This document shows, piece after piece, positions 17,723 to 27,950 of a stretch of DNA of 64,000 nt. The translations under genes and the position numbers were made by a program. The stretch comes from Mycobacterium sp. 852014-50255_SCH5639931 (GTDB lineage Bacteria > Actinomycetota > Actinomycetes > Mycobacteriales > Mycobacteriaceae). The stretch spans positions 310,001 to 374,000 of the forward strand of contig NZ_LZSV01000017.1 in assembly GCF_001665605.1 (NCBI RefSeq), written 5' to 3'. Each line of letters starts with the position of its first letter. Position 1 is the first letter of the stretch. The notes beneath the pieces are model-generated. The model did not search any database and was not told where the DNA came from. It saw only the letters and a program-made list of their open reading frames with translations.

Positions 17723-19404
17723 GATTCCGCCAGGTAGCGGTGCACCAGCATCACGGCCATCGATCCCTCGCCGACGGCGGCCGCGACGCGCTTGGCGGAC
17801 TCGGCCCGCACGTCGCCGGTGGCGAACACACCCGGCACGCTCGTCTCGAGGTGGTGGGGCGGGCGGTCCAACGTCCAGCCGCAGACGTTGCGCAGGTCCG
17901 GCCCCGTGAGCACGAAGCCGTGGTTGTCGCGGGCGAGCACCCCGTCCAGCCACTCGGTGCGCGGCGCGGCGCCGATGAAGATGAACATGCGGGCGCAGGT
18001 GACGTCCTCGGTGTCCCCGGTCCGGTTGTCGACCAGGGTCAGCCGCTCCAGGTGGTCGTCCCCGACGGCGCGGCGCACCTCGGTGCAGGTGCGCACCGTG
18101 ATGTTGGGTCGTTGCCGGATCTGCTGGATGAGGTAGTAGGACATCGAGGCGTCCAGCGACGGCGCGCGAACCACGATGGTCACCGACTTGGCCTCCCGGG
18201 ACAGGTACATCGCGGCCTGGCCGGCGGAGTTGGCCCCGCCGACGACGTAGACCTCCTCGCCCGCGCATTCCGACGCGATGGAGACGGCGGCCCCGTAGTA
18301 GACGCCGCGGCCGGTCAGCTCGCCGCAGCCCTCCGCCGGGAGCTGGCGGTAGGCGACGCCGGTGGCCAGGATGACGGCGTGCGCGTCGACCGAACCGCCG
18401 TCGGCGAACCGCACGGTGCGCTTGGGGCCGTTGACCTCGAGCGCCGTGGCGGTGCGGGCGGTGATGAGTTCGGCGCCGAACTTCTCGGCCTGCCTGCGGG
18501 CCCGATCGGCTAGCTGGCCGCCCGACACCCCGTCGGGGAAGCCCAGGTAGTTCTCGATGCGTGAGCTCTGGCCCGCCTGGCCGCCCGTCGCGGTGCGTTC
18601 GATGAGCACCGTGCGGAGCCCCTCGGAAGCGCCGTACACGGCGGCGGCCAGGCCCGCCGGCCCGCCGCCGATGACGATCAGGTCGTAGAACTCCTGCGAC
18701 GGCGTGGTGGTCAGGCCCAGGGTGTCGGCCAGCTGCGCGTCGGTGGGCTCGATGAGGGTGTCGCCGCGTTCGGTGACGACGATGGGCAGCCGCAGGCCGT
18801 CCTCGCCGGCGGCCTTGAGCAACCGCTCGCCGTCGGGGTCGTCGGCCATGAACCACGAGTAGTGCAGCCCGTTGCGGGCCAGAAAGTCGCGCACCTGCCA
18901 CGACCGCTCCGACCAGCGGTGCCCGATCACCTTGGTGTGCGGGATGGGGTGTTCGGGCGCCGCGCGCCAGGCGTCCAGCAGCGCGTCGATGACGGGGTAG
19001 AACTTCTCCTGCGGCGGATCCCACGGCTTGAGCAGGTAGTGGTCCAGGTCGACGACGTTGATCGCGTCGATGGCGGCGTGGGTGTCGGCGTAGGCGGTGA
19101 GCAGCACGCGGCGCGCCGCCGGATACAGATCCATCGCCTGCTCGAGGAATTCGATGCCGCTCATCTGCGGCATCCGGTAGTCGGCGATCAGTACCGCGAC
19201 CGTCTCGCCCCGCAGCTTGAGCTCCTTGAGCGTCTCTAGGGCGTCGGGGCCCGACTCGGCGCGCACGATTCGGTGGCGGTCCCCGTATTGGCGACGCAGG
19301 TCGCGGGCGACCGCGCGGGAAACCGAAGGATCGTCGTCGACGGTCAACAGGACCGGCTTGCGAGGCTGAACTGAGGCGGTTGCGGGGCTCGCGGGACTCG
19401 TCAT
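17719..19404 (-). CDS. Receiver domain fused to thioredoxin-reductase-like flavoprotein
   Basis: The 561-residue protein uses ATG 19404; GTG 19437 is possible. The N-terminal receiver domain (about 15-140) has the acidic pocket (LLTVDDDPS), phospho-acceptor Asp in LIADYRMPQMSG, and the conserved Lys in LLKPWDPP, so it looks phosphorylatable. A linker is followed by a thioredoxin-reductase-type FAD/NAD(P)H module: VIGGGPAGLAAAVYGASEG, ATGGQAG, ENYLGFPDGVSG, VVGGANSAGQAAMYL and VFATGDV. Where thioredoxin reductase has its CxxC active site this protein reads YYGAAVS, so it cannot reduce thioredoxin in the usual way. The paired kinase overlaps it. The output of phosphorylation would be flavoenzyme activity, not DNA binding. 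Confidence 0.87.
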   Translation of the reverse strand: MTSPASPATASVQPRKPVLLTVDDDPSVSRAVARDLRRQYGDRHRIVRAESGPDALETLKELKLRGETVAVLIADYRMPQMSGIEFLEQAMDLYPAARRVLLTAYADTHAAIDAINVVDLDHYLLKPWDPPQEKFYPVIDALLDAWRAAPEHPIPHTKVIGHRWSERSWQVRDFLARNGLHYSWFMADDPDGERLLKAAGEDGLRLPIVVTERGDTLIEPTDAQLADTLGLTTTPSQEFYDLIVIGGGPAGLAAAVYGASEGLRTVLIERTATGGQAGQSSRIENYLGFPDGVSGGQLADRARRQAEKFGAELITARTATALEVNGPKRTVRFADGGSVDAHAVILATGVAYRQLPAEGCGELTGRGVYYGAAVSIASECAGEEVYVVGGANSAGQAAMYLSREAKSVTIVVRAPSLDASMSYYLIQQIRQRPNITVRTCTEVRRAVGDDHLERLTLVDNRTGDTEDVTCARMFIFIGAAPRTEWLDGVLARDNHGFVLTGPDLRNVCGWTLDRPPHHLETSVPGVFATGDVRAESAKRVAAAVGEGSMAVMLVHRYLAES

Positions 19405-19489
19405 CGGGGTTAAGTATGCCCTCGTCAGGGCCCTCACGGCAGGTCGAGGAGGCGGTTTATCGGCCGGCCGGATTTCGCTGCCAGCGATT

Positions 19490-19517
19490 TTGGGTCAGGG
19501 CGCTGACCAGGTATCGT
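19490..19517 (+). promoter_or_regulatory. Possible infA promoter
   Basis: TTGGGT (19490-19495), a 16-base spacer and TATCGT (19512-19517) form a weak SigA-like pair about 160 bases upstream of infA. The leader that follows holds a tandem decamer at 19566-19585. No stronger pair was seen in the 273-base gap. This is a visual guess only. Confidence 0.3.
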
Positions 19518-19565
19518 GGGACAACGGTGCGTCATCCGCGCCGACTTTTTGCGTGCCCTGTCTTA

Positions 19566-19585
19566 GGAATTTCCTGGAATTTCCT
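19566..19585. repeat. Tandem decamer in the infA leader
   Basis: GGAATTTCCT occurs twice in a row (19566-19575 and 19576-19585). Each unit is nearly its own reverse complement. It lies about 93 bases before the infA start, downstream of the possible promoter. It could be a protein-binding site or chance low complexity. Confidence 0.5.
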
Positions 19586-19677
19586 GCCCTTGGCTCACGT
19601 TTCTAGTCGGGCGAATGCTGCGCCGATATGGGCGCACACAAGGATACGAAACCAAAGACGAGGATTTCTGAGAAGTT

Positions 19678-19899
19678 ATGGCCAAGAAGGAAGGCGCCAT
19701 AGAGGTCGAGGGCCGCGTGGTCGAGCCCCTGCCCAATGCGATGTTCCGCATTGAGCTGGAGAACGGTCACAAAGTGCTCGCCCACATCAGCGGCAAGATG
19801 CGGCAGCACTACATCCGCATCCTGCCCGAGGACCGGGTGGTGGTGGAGCTGTCTCCCTACGACCTGTCCCGGGGCCGCATCGTGTACCGGTACAAGTAA
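19678..19899 (+). CDS. infA: Translation initiation factor IF-1
   Basis: The 73-residue single S1/OB-fold protein binds the ribosomal A site during initiation. The sequence is typical from start to end: [20 protein letters not shown], then [14 protein letters not shown], then [22 protein letters not shown]. The length is normal. It heads the infA-rpmJ-rpsM-rpsK-rpsD-rpoA-rplQ ribosomal cluster, with a 273-base gap before it that probably carries the promoter. Confidence 0.97.
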   Translation: MAKKEGAIEVEGRVVEPLPNAMFRIELENGHKVLAHISGKMRQHYIRILPEDRVVVELSPYDLSRGRIVYRYK

Positions 19900-19939
19900 G
19901 CCCGAATCTGACAACGAGAAAGAACAGGATCGATCAGCC

Positions 19940-20053
19940 GTGAAGGTGAACCCGAGCGTCAAGCCAATCTGTGACAAGTGCAGGGTGATCCGTCGGCATG
20001 GGCGGGTCATGGTGATCTGCTCCGATCCGCGCCACAAGCAGCGCCAGGGCTAG
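19940..20053 (+). CDS. rpmJ: Ribosomal protein L36 (bL36)
   Basis: The 37-residue protein starts at GTG 19940: [14 protein letters not shown] and ends HKQRQG. It carries the zinc-ribbon ligands Cys-x2-Cys, a third Cys in VICS, and a His near the end, so this is the zinc-binding form of L36. Length is standard. It lies 40 bases after infA and 151 bases before rpsM. Confidence 0.95.
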
Positions 20054-20100
20054 CCGCTAAGCGCTTGCTACACAACTGAATGCAGACCTCCCAGCACCAC

Positions 20101-20119
20101 TGAGCGGATAGGCCGCTCA
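20101..20119 (+). promoter_or_regulatory. Hairpin in the rpsM leader
   Basis: TGAGCGG, five bases, then CCGCTCA form a perfect 7-bp stem in the 151-base gap between rpmJ and rpsM. GGAGG near 20144 and CCTCC near 20173 could pair around it. Ribosomal operons are often controlled by binding of their own proteins to leader RNA, but no known motif is recognised. Confidence 0.35.
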
Positions 20120-20204
20120 CCCACGCCCGGACGGAGGCCGGGCCCCGCGAAGCGGGAACGGGCTGGGAAAAGACCTCCGCCGAGAAAAAGAGGAAACGCC
20201 ACCT

Positions 20205-20579
20205 ATGGCTCGACTAGTAGGCGTCGATCTGCCGCGCGACAAGCGGATGGAGATCGCGCTGACTTACATCTTCGGCGTCGGCCGTACCCGGTCGAACGAG
20301 ATCCTGGCAGCTACGGGGATCGACAAGGACCTGCGCACCAGGGACCTGACCGACGACCAGCTGACCCACTTGCGTGACTACATCGAAGCGAACCTCAAGG
20401 TTGAGGGTGATCTGCGCCGCGAGGTGCAGGCCGACATTCGCCGCAAGATCGAGATCGGCTGCTACCAGGGCCTGCGGCACCGCCGCGGACTGCCGGTGCG
20501 CGGCCAGCGGACCAAGACCAATGCGCGCACCCGCAAGGGCCCCAAGCGCACCATCGCCGGCAAGAAGAAGGCCAGGTAA
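20205..20579 (+). CDS. rpsM: Ribosomal protein S13 (uS13)
   Basis: The 124-residue small-subunit head protein contacts the P-site tRNA with its basic C-terminal tail. It reads [21 protein letters not shown] at the start and has the conserved [19 protein letters not shown] block and a Lys/Arg-rich tail. Length is standard. A strong AGAGGA ribosome site precedes ATG 20205. It begins the tightly spaced rpsM-rpsK-rpsD-rpoA group. Confidence 0.97.
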   Translation: MARLVGVDLPRDKRMEIALTYIFGVGRTRSNEILAATGIDKDLRTRDLTDDQLTHLRDYIEANLKVEGDLRREVQADIRRKIEIGCYQGLRHRRGLPVRGQRTKTNARTRKGPKRTIAGKKKAR

Positions 20580-20585
20580 TCGCCC

Positions 20586-21002
<417 letters not shown>

Positions 21003-21011
21003 GAAACAATC

Positions 21012-21617
21012 ATGGCTCGTTACACCGGACCCATCACCCGCAAATCGCGCCGGCTGCGCACCGACCTCATCGGTGGCGACCAGGCCTTCGAGAAGCGCCC
21101 CTACCCGCCCGGCCAGCACGGCCGCGCGCGGATCAAGGAGAGCGAATACCTGCAGCAGCTGCAGGAGAAGCAGAAGGCCCGCTTCACCTACGGCGTCATG
21201 GAGAAGCAGTTCCGCCGCTACTACGAAGAGGCTTCCCGGCAGTCCGGCAAGACGGGTGAGGAGCTGCTGAAGATCCTGGAGAGCCGGCTGGACAATGTCG
21301 TGTACCGCGCCGGGCTGGCCCGCACGCGCCGGATGGCCCGCCAGCTGGTCAGCCACGGCCACTTCAGCGTCAACGGCGTGCACGTGAACGTCCCCAGCTA
21401 CCGGGTGTCGCAGTACGACATCATCGACGTGCGGGACGGCTCGCTGAACACGGTGCCGTTCCAGATCGCGCGGGAGACGGCGGGCGACCGCCCGATTCCG
21501 AGCTGGCTGCAGGTGGTGGGGGAGCGTCAGCGCATCCTCATCCACCAGCTGCCCGAGCGGGCGCAGATCGACGTGCCGCTCGCCGAGCAGCTGATCGTCG
21601 AGTTCTACTCGAAGTAA
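21012..21617 (+). CDS. rpsD: Ribosomal protein S4 (uS4)
   Basis: The 201-residue primary 16S-binding protein also helps repress its own operon in many bacteria. It contains the S4 RNA-binding domain (LDNVVYRAGLARTRRMARQLVSHGH, about residues 93-120). The N-terminus lacks the Cys4 zinc site, as in zinc-independent S4. Length is standard for mycobacteria. Confidence 0.97.
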   Translation: MARYTGPITRKSRRLRTDLIGGDQAFEKRPYPPGQHGRARIKESEYLQQLQEKQKARFTYGVMEKQFRRYYEEASRQSGKTGEELLKILESRLDNVVYRAGLARTRRMARQLVSHGHFSVNGVHVNVPSYRVSQYDIIDVRDGSLNTVPFQIARETAGDRPIPSWLQVVGERQRILIHQLPERAQIDVPLAEQLIVEFYSK

Positions 21618-21664
21618 GAGCACCCTGCACCGAACCCGGTGCAGGTCTGAACGGCATCAAATAG

Positions 21665-22738
<1,074 letters not shown>

Positions 22739-22797
22739 AGAATTCCGTCCCGGCCCTACCTGATACGGGGGCCGGCCCCCAATGAGGAGATAGTGCA

Positions 22798-23436
22798 ATG
22801 CCCAAGCCCACCAAGGGCCCCCGTCTCGGCGGGTCGTCTTCCCACCAGAAGGCCCTTTTGGCCAACCTGGCGACATCGCTCTTCGAGCACAACCAGATCA
22901 AGACGACCGAGCCGAAGGCGCGGGCGCTGCGGCCGTATGCGGAGAAGCTGATCACGCATGCGAAAAAGGGCACGCTGCACAATCGTCGCGAGGTGCTGAA
23001 GAAGATTCGCGACAAGGACGTCGTGCACAAGCTGTTCGACGAGATCGGGCCGTTCTTCGCCGACCGCAACGGCGGATACACCCGCATCATCAAGGTGGAA
23101 CCGCGCAAGGGCGACAACGCCCCGATGGCCGTGATTCAGCTGGTGCTGGAGAAGACGGTGACCTCGGAGGCCGACCGGGCGCGCCGGGCGAAGTCTTCCA
23201 AGAAGTCTGACGCGCCGGTTGCGGCCGCGGCGGCGCCTCAGGCGGCGGTCGAGCCCGAGGAAGCCGTCGGCCCGACCGCCGAAGAGGTGACCGAGCCGGC
23301 CGAGACGTCGGAAGCCGAAGCCGGCGAGACCACCGAAGCCCAGGCCAAGGCCGAGGAGAAGGCCGATAAGGCCGTCGCCGCGAGGGCCGAAGCCGAGGCC
23401 GCCGAGAAGGCGGACGACGAGGCTGACGAGAGTTAG
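22798..23436 (+). CDS. rplQ: Ribosomal protein L17 (bL17) with long Ala/Glu-rich tail
   Basis: The 212-residue protein has a normal L17 core of about 120 residues ([20 protein letters not shown]...; [20 protein letters not shown]). An extension of about 85 residues follows, made almost entirely of Ala, Glu, Lys and Pro. Mycobacterial L17 proteins carry such tails, and this one is longer than the roughly 180 total residues I recall for M. tuberculosis. The tail has no fold signature. The truA coding region appears to overlap its last codons. Confidence 0.95.
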   Translation: MPKPTKGPRLGGSSSHQKALLANLATSLFEHNQIKTTEPKARALRPYAEKLITHAKKGTLHNRREVLKKIRDKDVVHKLFDEIGPFFADRNGGYTRIIKVEPRKGDNAPMAVIQLVLEKTVTSEADRARRAKSSKKSDAPVAAAAAPQAAVEPEEAVGPTAEEVTEPAETSEAEAGETTEAQAKAEEKADKAVAARAEAEAAEKADDEADES

Positions 23437-24274
23437 CGACGCCGTCCGTCTGCGGCTCGACATCGCCTACGACGGAACGGAATTCGCGGGCTGGGCACCT
23501 CAGTCCGGCCAGCGCACCGTCGCCGGAGTGCTCGACGAGGCGCTGACGACGGTCTTCCGTGCCCCGATGCGGCTGCGGGCGGCCGGGCGCACCGACACCG
23601 GCGTACACGCCACCGGTCAGGTGGCCCACGTCGACGTGCCGCCGTCCGCGCTGCCGCATGCCTACCCGCGCTCGTCGCGCGTCGGGGAAACGGAATTCGA
23701 GCCGCTGGTGCGCCGGCTCGGCCGGTTCCTGCCCACCGATGTCCGGGTGCTCGACATCGCCCGCGCCCCAGCCGGTTTCGATGCCCGGTTCTCGGCGCTG
23801 CGGCGTCATTACGTGTACCGGCTGTCGACGGCGCCTTACGGGGTAGAGCCGCAGCAGGCCCGCTACATCACCGCGTGGCCGCGCCCCCTGGATGTGGACG
23901 CGATGGCCGCCGCGTCGCGAGACCTGTTGGGGTTGCACGACTTTGCCGGGTTCTGCCGTCACCGGCCCAACTCCACCACCATCCGCGACCTGCAGCGCCT
24001 GGACTGGTCGCGCGACGGTGACCTGATCACCGCGCACGTCAGCGCCGACGCGTTCTGCTGGCAGATGGTGCGCTCTTTGGTCGGGGCGCTGCTGGCCGTG
24101 GGCGAGCACCGCCGCCCGGTGCCGTGGTGTCGTGAATTGCTCACCGCCACAAGCCGGCCCAGTGACTACGCGGCCGCGCCGGCGCACGGGCTGACGCTGG
24201 TCAGCGTCGACTACCCGCCCGATGACCAGCTGGAGGCGCGCAACCTGGTCACCCGGGACCTGCGCAGTCGCTAG
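23423..24274 (+). CDS. truA: tRNA pseudouridine(38-40) synthase, non-standard start codon
   Basis: TruA converts U38-U40 in tRNA anticodon arms to pseudouridine. Conserved sequence in this frame begins near 23447 ([19 protein letters not shown]) and continues through the catalytic Asp in [10 protein letters not shown] to [11 protein letters not shown]. No ATG, GTG or TTG occurs in frame before GTG 23528, which would delete the first beta strand and the YDGT motif. CTG 23423, inside the last codons of rplQ and preceded by AGAAGG at 23405-23410, is the best candidate and gives 283 residues. The stop shares CTAG with the convergent cutinase stop. Identity is certain; the start is not. Confidence 0.85.
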   Translation: MTRVSDAVRLRLDIAYDGTEFAGWAPQSGQRTVAGVLDEALTTVFRAPMRLRAAGRTDTGVHATGQVAHVDVPPSALPHAYPRSSRVGETEFEPLVRRLGRFLPTDVRVLDIARAPAGFDARFSALRRHYVYRLSTAPYGVEPQQARYITAWPRPLDVDAMAAASRDLLGLHDFAGFCRHRPNSTTIRDLQRLDWSRDGDLITAHVSADAFCWQMVRSLVGALLAVGEHRRPVPWCRELLTATSRPSDYAAAPAHGLTLVSVDYPPDDQLEARNLVTRDLRSR

Positions 24275-24906
24275 ACCTTGGCCGCGACGAAATTGGCCGC
24301 CTGGTTGGTCAATCCGGGCACGTAGCTCAGGTGCGATGCCCACCGGGTGCCGCCCGAGCAGATCGGGTCGCCCGGGTTGCACAGGTCGATGGTCTTGCCG
24401 GCGAATTCCGGGGTCAGCGCGCTCATCAGCTGGCCCGCCCGGCTCGACGGATTCCCGAAAAGGGCGACGGCGGCGACGTGATCGGCGGCCGCGGCCGGCA
24501 GGGGCTGGCGAAAGCCCAGGCCGGGCAACGGTGCGGCCGTGACGATGTCGACGACGGCGGCCCCCTGGGAGTAGCCGCCGAGCACCAGCTTGGTGTTGGG
24601 GCAGTTGCCCGCCATCTGCTGGATGTGGTTGCTGGCGTCGTTGGCGCCGTCCGCGGCGGCCAGGAAGTCCTTGTTCGCCGGGTAGTTCACCCCATATGAG
24701 CCAACGCTTTTGCCGGTCTGCTGGCGCAGCGAGTTCACGAACGCCCCGCCGACCTTGCCGACGCCGGGCGGTTCGTCGGTTCCGCGGGCGAACACCACCT
24801 CAACGCCGGGGCACGAGGCGAAGGCCTGCGGAAGCAGTTGGGGAGCAACCACTATCGCGGCGCCGGCGAGCAGCCCGGCGCCCAGCGTCAATGGAATGAG
24901 CCGCAC
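24271..24906 (-). CDS. Cutinase-family secreted esterase (Cut4/Cut3-like), first copy
   Basis: The 211-residue secreted protein has a signal peptide of about 30 residues ending at QAFAS. The alpha/beta-hydrolase cutinase fold shows the nucleophile in GGYSQGAAV, the acid in DPIC (Asp), and a C-terminal His in WASHLSYV. Paired cysteines support export. Mycobacterial cutinase-like proteins are esterases, lipases or phospholipases acting on lipids or wall esters. It corresponds in position to Rv3452/Rv3451 of M. tuberculosis. The start is GTG. It converges with truA, with a four-base overlap. Confidence 0.9.
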   Translation of the reverse strand: MRLIPLTLGAGLLAGAAIVVAPQLLPQAFASCPGVEVVFARGTDEPPGVGKVGGAFVNSLRQQTGKSVGSYGVNYPANKDFLAAADGANDASNHIQQMAGNCPNTKLVLGGYSQGAAVVDIVTAAPLPGLGFRQPLPAAAADHVAAVALFGNPSSRAGQLMSALTPEFAGKTIDLCNPGDPICSGGTRWASHLSYVPGLTNQAANFVAAKV

Positions 24907-24948
24907 CCCACGATGTTAGGGGCGCGTTGGTCTCATGCCGGTAACGAT

Positions 24949-25809
24949 TCAGACGAGAGGAGCTTGCGGAGTCACCGTGGTCGGCGCGGCGGGCGCGGCC
25001 GGCGCGGGCGCCGGGTCGGTTCCGCCGTGGATCGACGGCGCCGACCCGGGTGGGTTCTGGCCGTACACCGGTGACGGCGTGCCGCCGGGCTGGTTCGGAA
25101 CGGGGCCCAGCGGCGGCCCGAACGCGGGGCTGGACGGGCTCGAGCCGGCCAGTTTCTGGGCGACGAACGCCGCGGCCTGGGTCGTGTACACCGGGACGTA
25201 GCCCTCGGTGTGCCCGCTCCACTCGTTACCGGACCCGGCGTGGCAGATCGGGTCGTTGGGGTTGCAGTAGTCGGCGGCCTTCGAGCCCAGCAGCGCGCTC
25301 TGGCTGGGCAGCGTGCCGCCGGCGCGGTCGGCCACGTCACCGAACGTGACGACGGCCGCGATGTTGTTGGCGTACTGCGCGGGCAGCTTGTTGCCCCAGC
25401 TGATGCCGCCGATCGGGACGCCGGCCACGATGTCCATCACCGACGCGCCCTGCGAGTAGCCGCCCAGCACGATCTTGGTGTTCGGGCAGGTCTCCACGCT
25501 CTTCTTGACGCGGTCGATGGTGTCGTTGGCGCCGTCGCCGCCGTGCAGCTGCAGCTTGCTGGCGGCGTAGTTCACGCCGTAGGGCAGGATGTTCAGGCTG
25601 GTCTGCTGGCGCAGCGAGTCCACCAACGCGTCGCCGACGCGGCCCAGGCCGGCCGGTTCGTTGGTGCCGCGGGCGAAGATGACCTCGACGTCCGGGCAGT
25701 CGAAGGCGGAAGCTGTTGGTGCCGCGGCGGGGGATACGAGCAGGCCAGACGCGGTGACCAGTGCAGAGGCCCCGAGCCCGACGCAGCGACCTATCCGGTG
25801 AGAAAACAC
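24949..25809 (-). CDS. Cutinase-family secreted esterase, second copy with Pro-rich tail
   Basis: The 286-residue paralog of the downstream cutinase starts at GTG 25809. A signal peptide (about 33 residues) precedes the catalytic domain with [17 protein letters not shown] and a C-terminal SGHTEGYV histidine. After residue about 220 there is a Pro/Gly/Ser-rich, disordered tail of about 65 residues, as in some mycobacterial cutinases of this cluster. The tandem pair most likely shares a promoter in the divergent gap to the eccB4 remnant (25810-25928). Confidence 0.9.
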   Translation of the reverse strand: MFSHRIGRCVGLGASALVTASGLLVSPAAAPTASAFDCPDVEVIFARGTNEPAGLGRVGDALVDSLRQQTSLNILPYGVNYAASKLQLHGGDGANDTIDRVKKSVETCPNTKIVLGGYSQGASVMDIVAGVPIGGISWGNKLPAQYANNIAAVVTFGDVADRAGGTLPSQSALLGSKAADYCNPNDPICHAGSGNEWSGHTEGYVPVYTTQAAAFVAQKLAGSSPSSPAFGPPLGPVPNQPGGTPSPVYGQNPPGSAPSIHGGTDPAPAPAAPAAPTTVTPQAPLV

Positions 25810-25928
25810 GCCGTAACTTTACCTACCCTAAGCACGGATCGAAAGTTCGCTGACCTGTGGATCAATTAAGCGGCCCCGCCGACGTGCGCTGTAGCGCGTG
25901 CGCAACGACTACGCAGGGTGGGGGTTCA

Positions 25929-26624
25929 GTGCCGCGTCAGGTGACCACATCGCTGCAGGTCAGCGGCTACCGATTCCTACTGCGTCGCGTCGAGTGCGCG
26001 TTGCTGGGCGGTAACATCCACACCCTCAGCGCCGGCTCGCGTGCGCAGACGGCGGCGCTGACGATCGGGTGCGTGCTGGCGGCGATCACCGTCGCGGGGG
26101 CTGCGCTCCTTGCTTTGCTGCGGCCACGGGTGGCGCTCGATGGGGCCCAACTGGTGATGGGGCAAGAATCCGGAGCGCTGTACGTACGGGTGGGCGATAC
26201 CTGGCACCCCGTCATGAACCTGGCGTCGGCGCGGTTGATTGCGGCAGTGGCGGCGAACCCCCGGCCGGTGCCCGAAGCAGACTTGGCCCGCGCCAAACGC
26301 GGCCCGCTGCTGGGTATCCCGGGTGCGCCGAACTTCATCGGCGATCCGTTGTCGGCGGACGAAGCGGCTTGGACGATCTGCGACGCCGACGGCGCCGGCG
26401 CCGTCGCGACGACGGTCGTCGTAGGCCGCACCGACGACGCGGCGGCCGGGCAACTGAGTTCCGGGCGGGCCGCACTGGTCGCGCCGGCCTCGGGTTCGCC
26501 GGCCTACCTGCTCTACGACGGGAAGCGGGCCGTGGTGGACGTCGCCGACGTCGGGGTCGTGCGTGCGCTTGGGCTGGAAGGCCGCAAACCGCGAATCGTC
26601 TCCCCGGCGTTGCTGAACGGGTAG
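25929..26624 (+). pseudogene. eccB4: Truncated ESX-4 component EccB4 (N-terminal half)
   Basis: The 231-residue product from GTG 25929 matches the N-terminal half of EccB4 (about 470 residues in M. tuberculosis, from memory). It has RQVTTSLQVSGYRFLLRRVECALL, one membrane helix (TIGCVLAAITVAGAALLALL), then the start of the periplasmic repeat domain (VMGQESGALYVRVGDTWHPVMNLASARL). It stops right after SPALLNG, where intact proteins continue. The expected neighbours mycP4, eccD4, eccC4, esxU and esxT are missing and rplM follows within 230 bases. The frame has no internal stop, so a stable membrane fragment could still be made, but it cannot form an ESX-4 secretion complex. Probably the edge of a deletion. 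Confidence 0.87.
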
Positions 26625-26640
26625 CCGGGCCCATAGTCGT

Positions 26641-26689
26641 CTGTGTGGTCCCGGTGGGGGAGAGCCGTCGGGACCACACAGTCGTTTTG
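26641..26689 (+). terminator. Strong hairpin after the eccB4 remnant
   Basis: CTGTGTGGTCCC (26641-26652) and GGGACCACACAG (26670-26681) form a perfect 12-bp stem with a 17-base loop, followed by TCGTTTTG. It lies 16 bases after the eccB4 stop and about 175 bases before rplM. It could end eccB4 transcription or be part of the rplM leader. The short T run is weak for an intrinsic terminator, as is common in mycobacteria. Confidence 0.6.
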
Positions 26690-26854
26690 ACCTGCGGGGA
26701 CGTGCATCGGTAAGCTGCTCGGTTGGCGTGCGGTACGCCGGGGCCTCGGGTCAATGTCGGTCGCCGAGAACCCTTCCTTTTGGACCCACCGCGAACGCCT
26801 GACCGGCACCCGGCTCGACCCGGGATCCACCTCGAGAAGAAAAAGGTAAGCGCT

Positions 26855-27298
26855 GTGCCCACCTACGCGCCAAAGGCGGGTGACACCACGCGGTCGTGGT
26901 ACGTCATCGACGCCACGGACGTGGTGCTTGGCCGCCTTGCCGTCGCGGCAGCCACCCTGTTGCGCGGCAAGCACAAGCCGACGTTCGCCCCCAATGTCGA
27001 TGGCGGTGACTTCGTCATCGTCATCAACGCCGACAAGGTCGCCCTGTCCGGCGACAAACTGCAGAGCAAGCTGGCTTACCGCCACTCGGGGTATCCCGGC
27101 GGCCTGCACTCGCGCACCACCGGCGAGCTGATGGAAAAGCACCCTGACCGCGTCGTCGAAAAGGCGATCGTCGGCATGCTGCCCAAGAACAAGCTCAGCC
27201 GTCAGATCCAGCGCAAACTCCACGTCTACGCCGGCCCGGAGCACCCGCACGCCGCTCAAAAGCCGGTTCCGTACGAGATCAAGCAGGTGGCCCAGTGA
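26855..27298 (+). CDS. rplM: Ribosomal protein L13 (uL13)
   Basis: The 147-residue large-subunit protein starts at GTG 26855 ([19 protein letters not shown]), the expected length. It has the conserved [18 protein letters not shown] and [23 protein letters not shown] segments. Earlier in-frame starts would add residues without ribosome-site support. The stop overlaps the rpsI start (GTGA), so the two are translationally coupled. Confidence 0.97.
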   Translation: MPTYAPKAGDTTRSWYVIDATDVVLGRLAVAAATLLRGKHKPTFAPNVDGGDFVIVINADKVALSGDKLQSKLAYRHSGYPGGLHSRTTGELMEKHPDRVVEKAIVGMLPKNKLSRQIQRKLHVYAGPEHPHAAQKPVPYEIKQVAQ

Positions 27299-27801
27299 CC
27301 GAAACGACCGAGGCCCTGGAAACCACGGCCACCCCGGAAACCCCGGCCACACCGGAAACTCCGGACGTTCCGGCCGAGGCGCCCGCCCCCGCGGCCGCCG
27401 AGTCCTACGTCTTCGACCGGCCCATCCAGACCGTCGGCCGCCGCAAGGAGGCCGTGGTGCGGGTGCGCATGGTGCCCGGCACCGGCAAGTTCGACCTCAA
27501 CGGCCGCAGCCTGGAGGACTACTTCCCCAACAAGGTGCACCAGCAGCTCATCAAGGCCCCGCTGGTCACCGTCGACCGGGTGGAGAACTTCGACATCTTC
27601 GCCCTGCTGCACGGCGGCGGCCCGTCCGGCCAGGCCGGTGCGCTGCGCCTGGGCATCGCCCGGGCGCTGATCGTGGCCCAGCCCGAGGACCGGCCCGCGC
27701 TGAAGAAGGCCGGCTTCCTCACCCGCGACCCGCGCGCCACCGAGCGCAAGAAGTACGGCCTGAAGAAGGCCCGCAAGGCGCCTCAGTACAGCAAGCGCTG
27801 A
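27295..27801 (+). CDS. rpsI: Ribosomal protein S9 (uS9) with Thr/Pro/Glu-rich N-terminus
   Basis: The 168-residue protein has its conserved core after about residue 38 ([21 protein letters not shown]). The basic C-terminal tail ([12 protein letters not shown]) reaches the P-site tRNA. The N-terminal extension is a low-complexity run of [13 protein letters not shown] units; mycobacterial S9 has such extensions, this one somewhat longer than I recall for M. tuberculosis (about 151 residues total). Confidence 0.95.
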   Translation: MTETTEALETTATPETPATPETPDVPAEAPAPAAAESYVFDRPIQTVGRRKEAVVRVRMVPGTGKFDLNGRSLEDYFPNKVHQQLIKAPLVTVDRVENFDIFALLHGGGPSGQAGALRLGIARALIVAQPEDRPALKKAGFLTRDPRATERKKYGLKKARKAPQYSKR

Positions 27802-27950
27802 TCAACCATCACGTTCTGGCCGCAACGGGGCCTCAAACGGGGAAGTCACGCGCTTTCTTCGGCGTGTCTGCGCGCAAACGCGCCCCGTTTCGGTCAGAAA
27901 AGAACGGGCACCTTAGGTGCTAAACCGTCGATTGTGAGAGGTTTGTCCGC

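Noticed and set aside
16229..19024. Apparent 931-residue single protein on the minus strand
   Set aside because: Its first half is the receiver-flavoprotein gene read in the wrong frame; the kinase begins at GTG 17722.
27822..27890. GC-rich inverted repeat (AAACGGGG and CCCCGTTT) between rpsI and glmM as a terminator
   Set aside because: Arms are 8 bases with a loop of over 40 bases and no T run; too weak to call.
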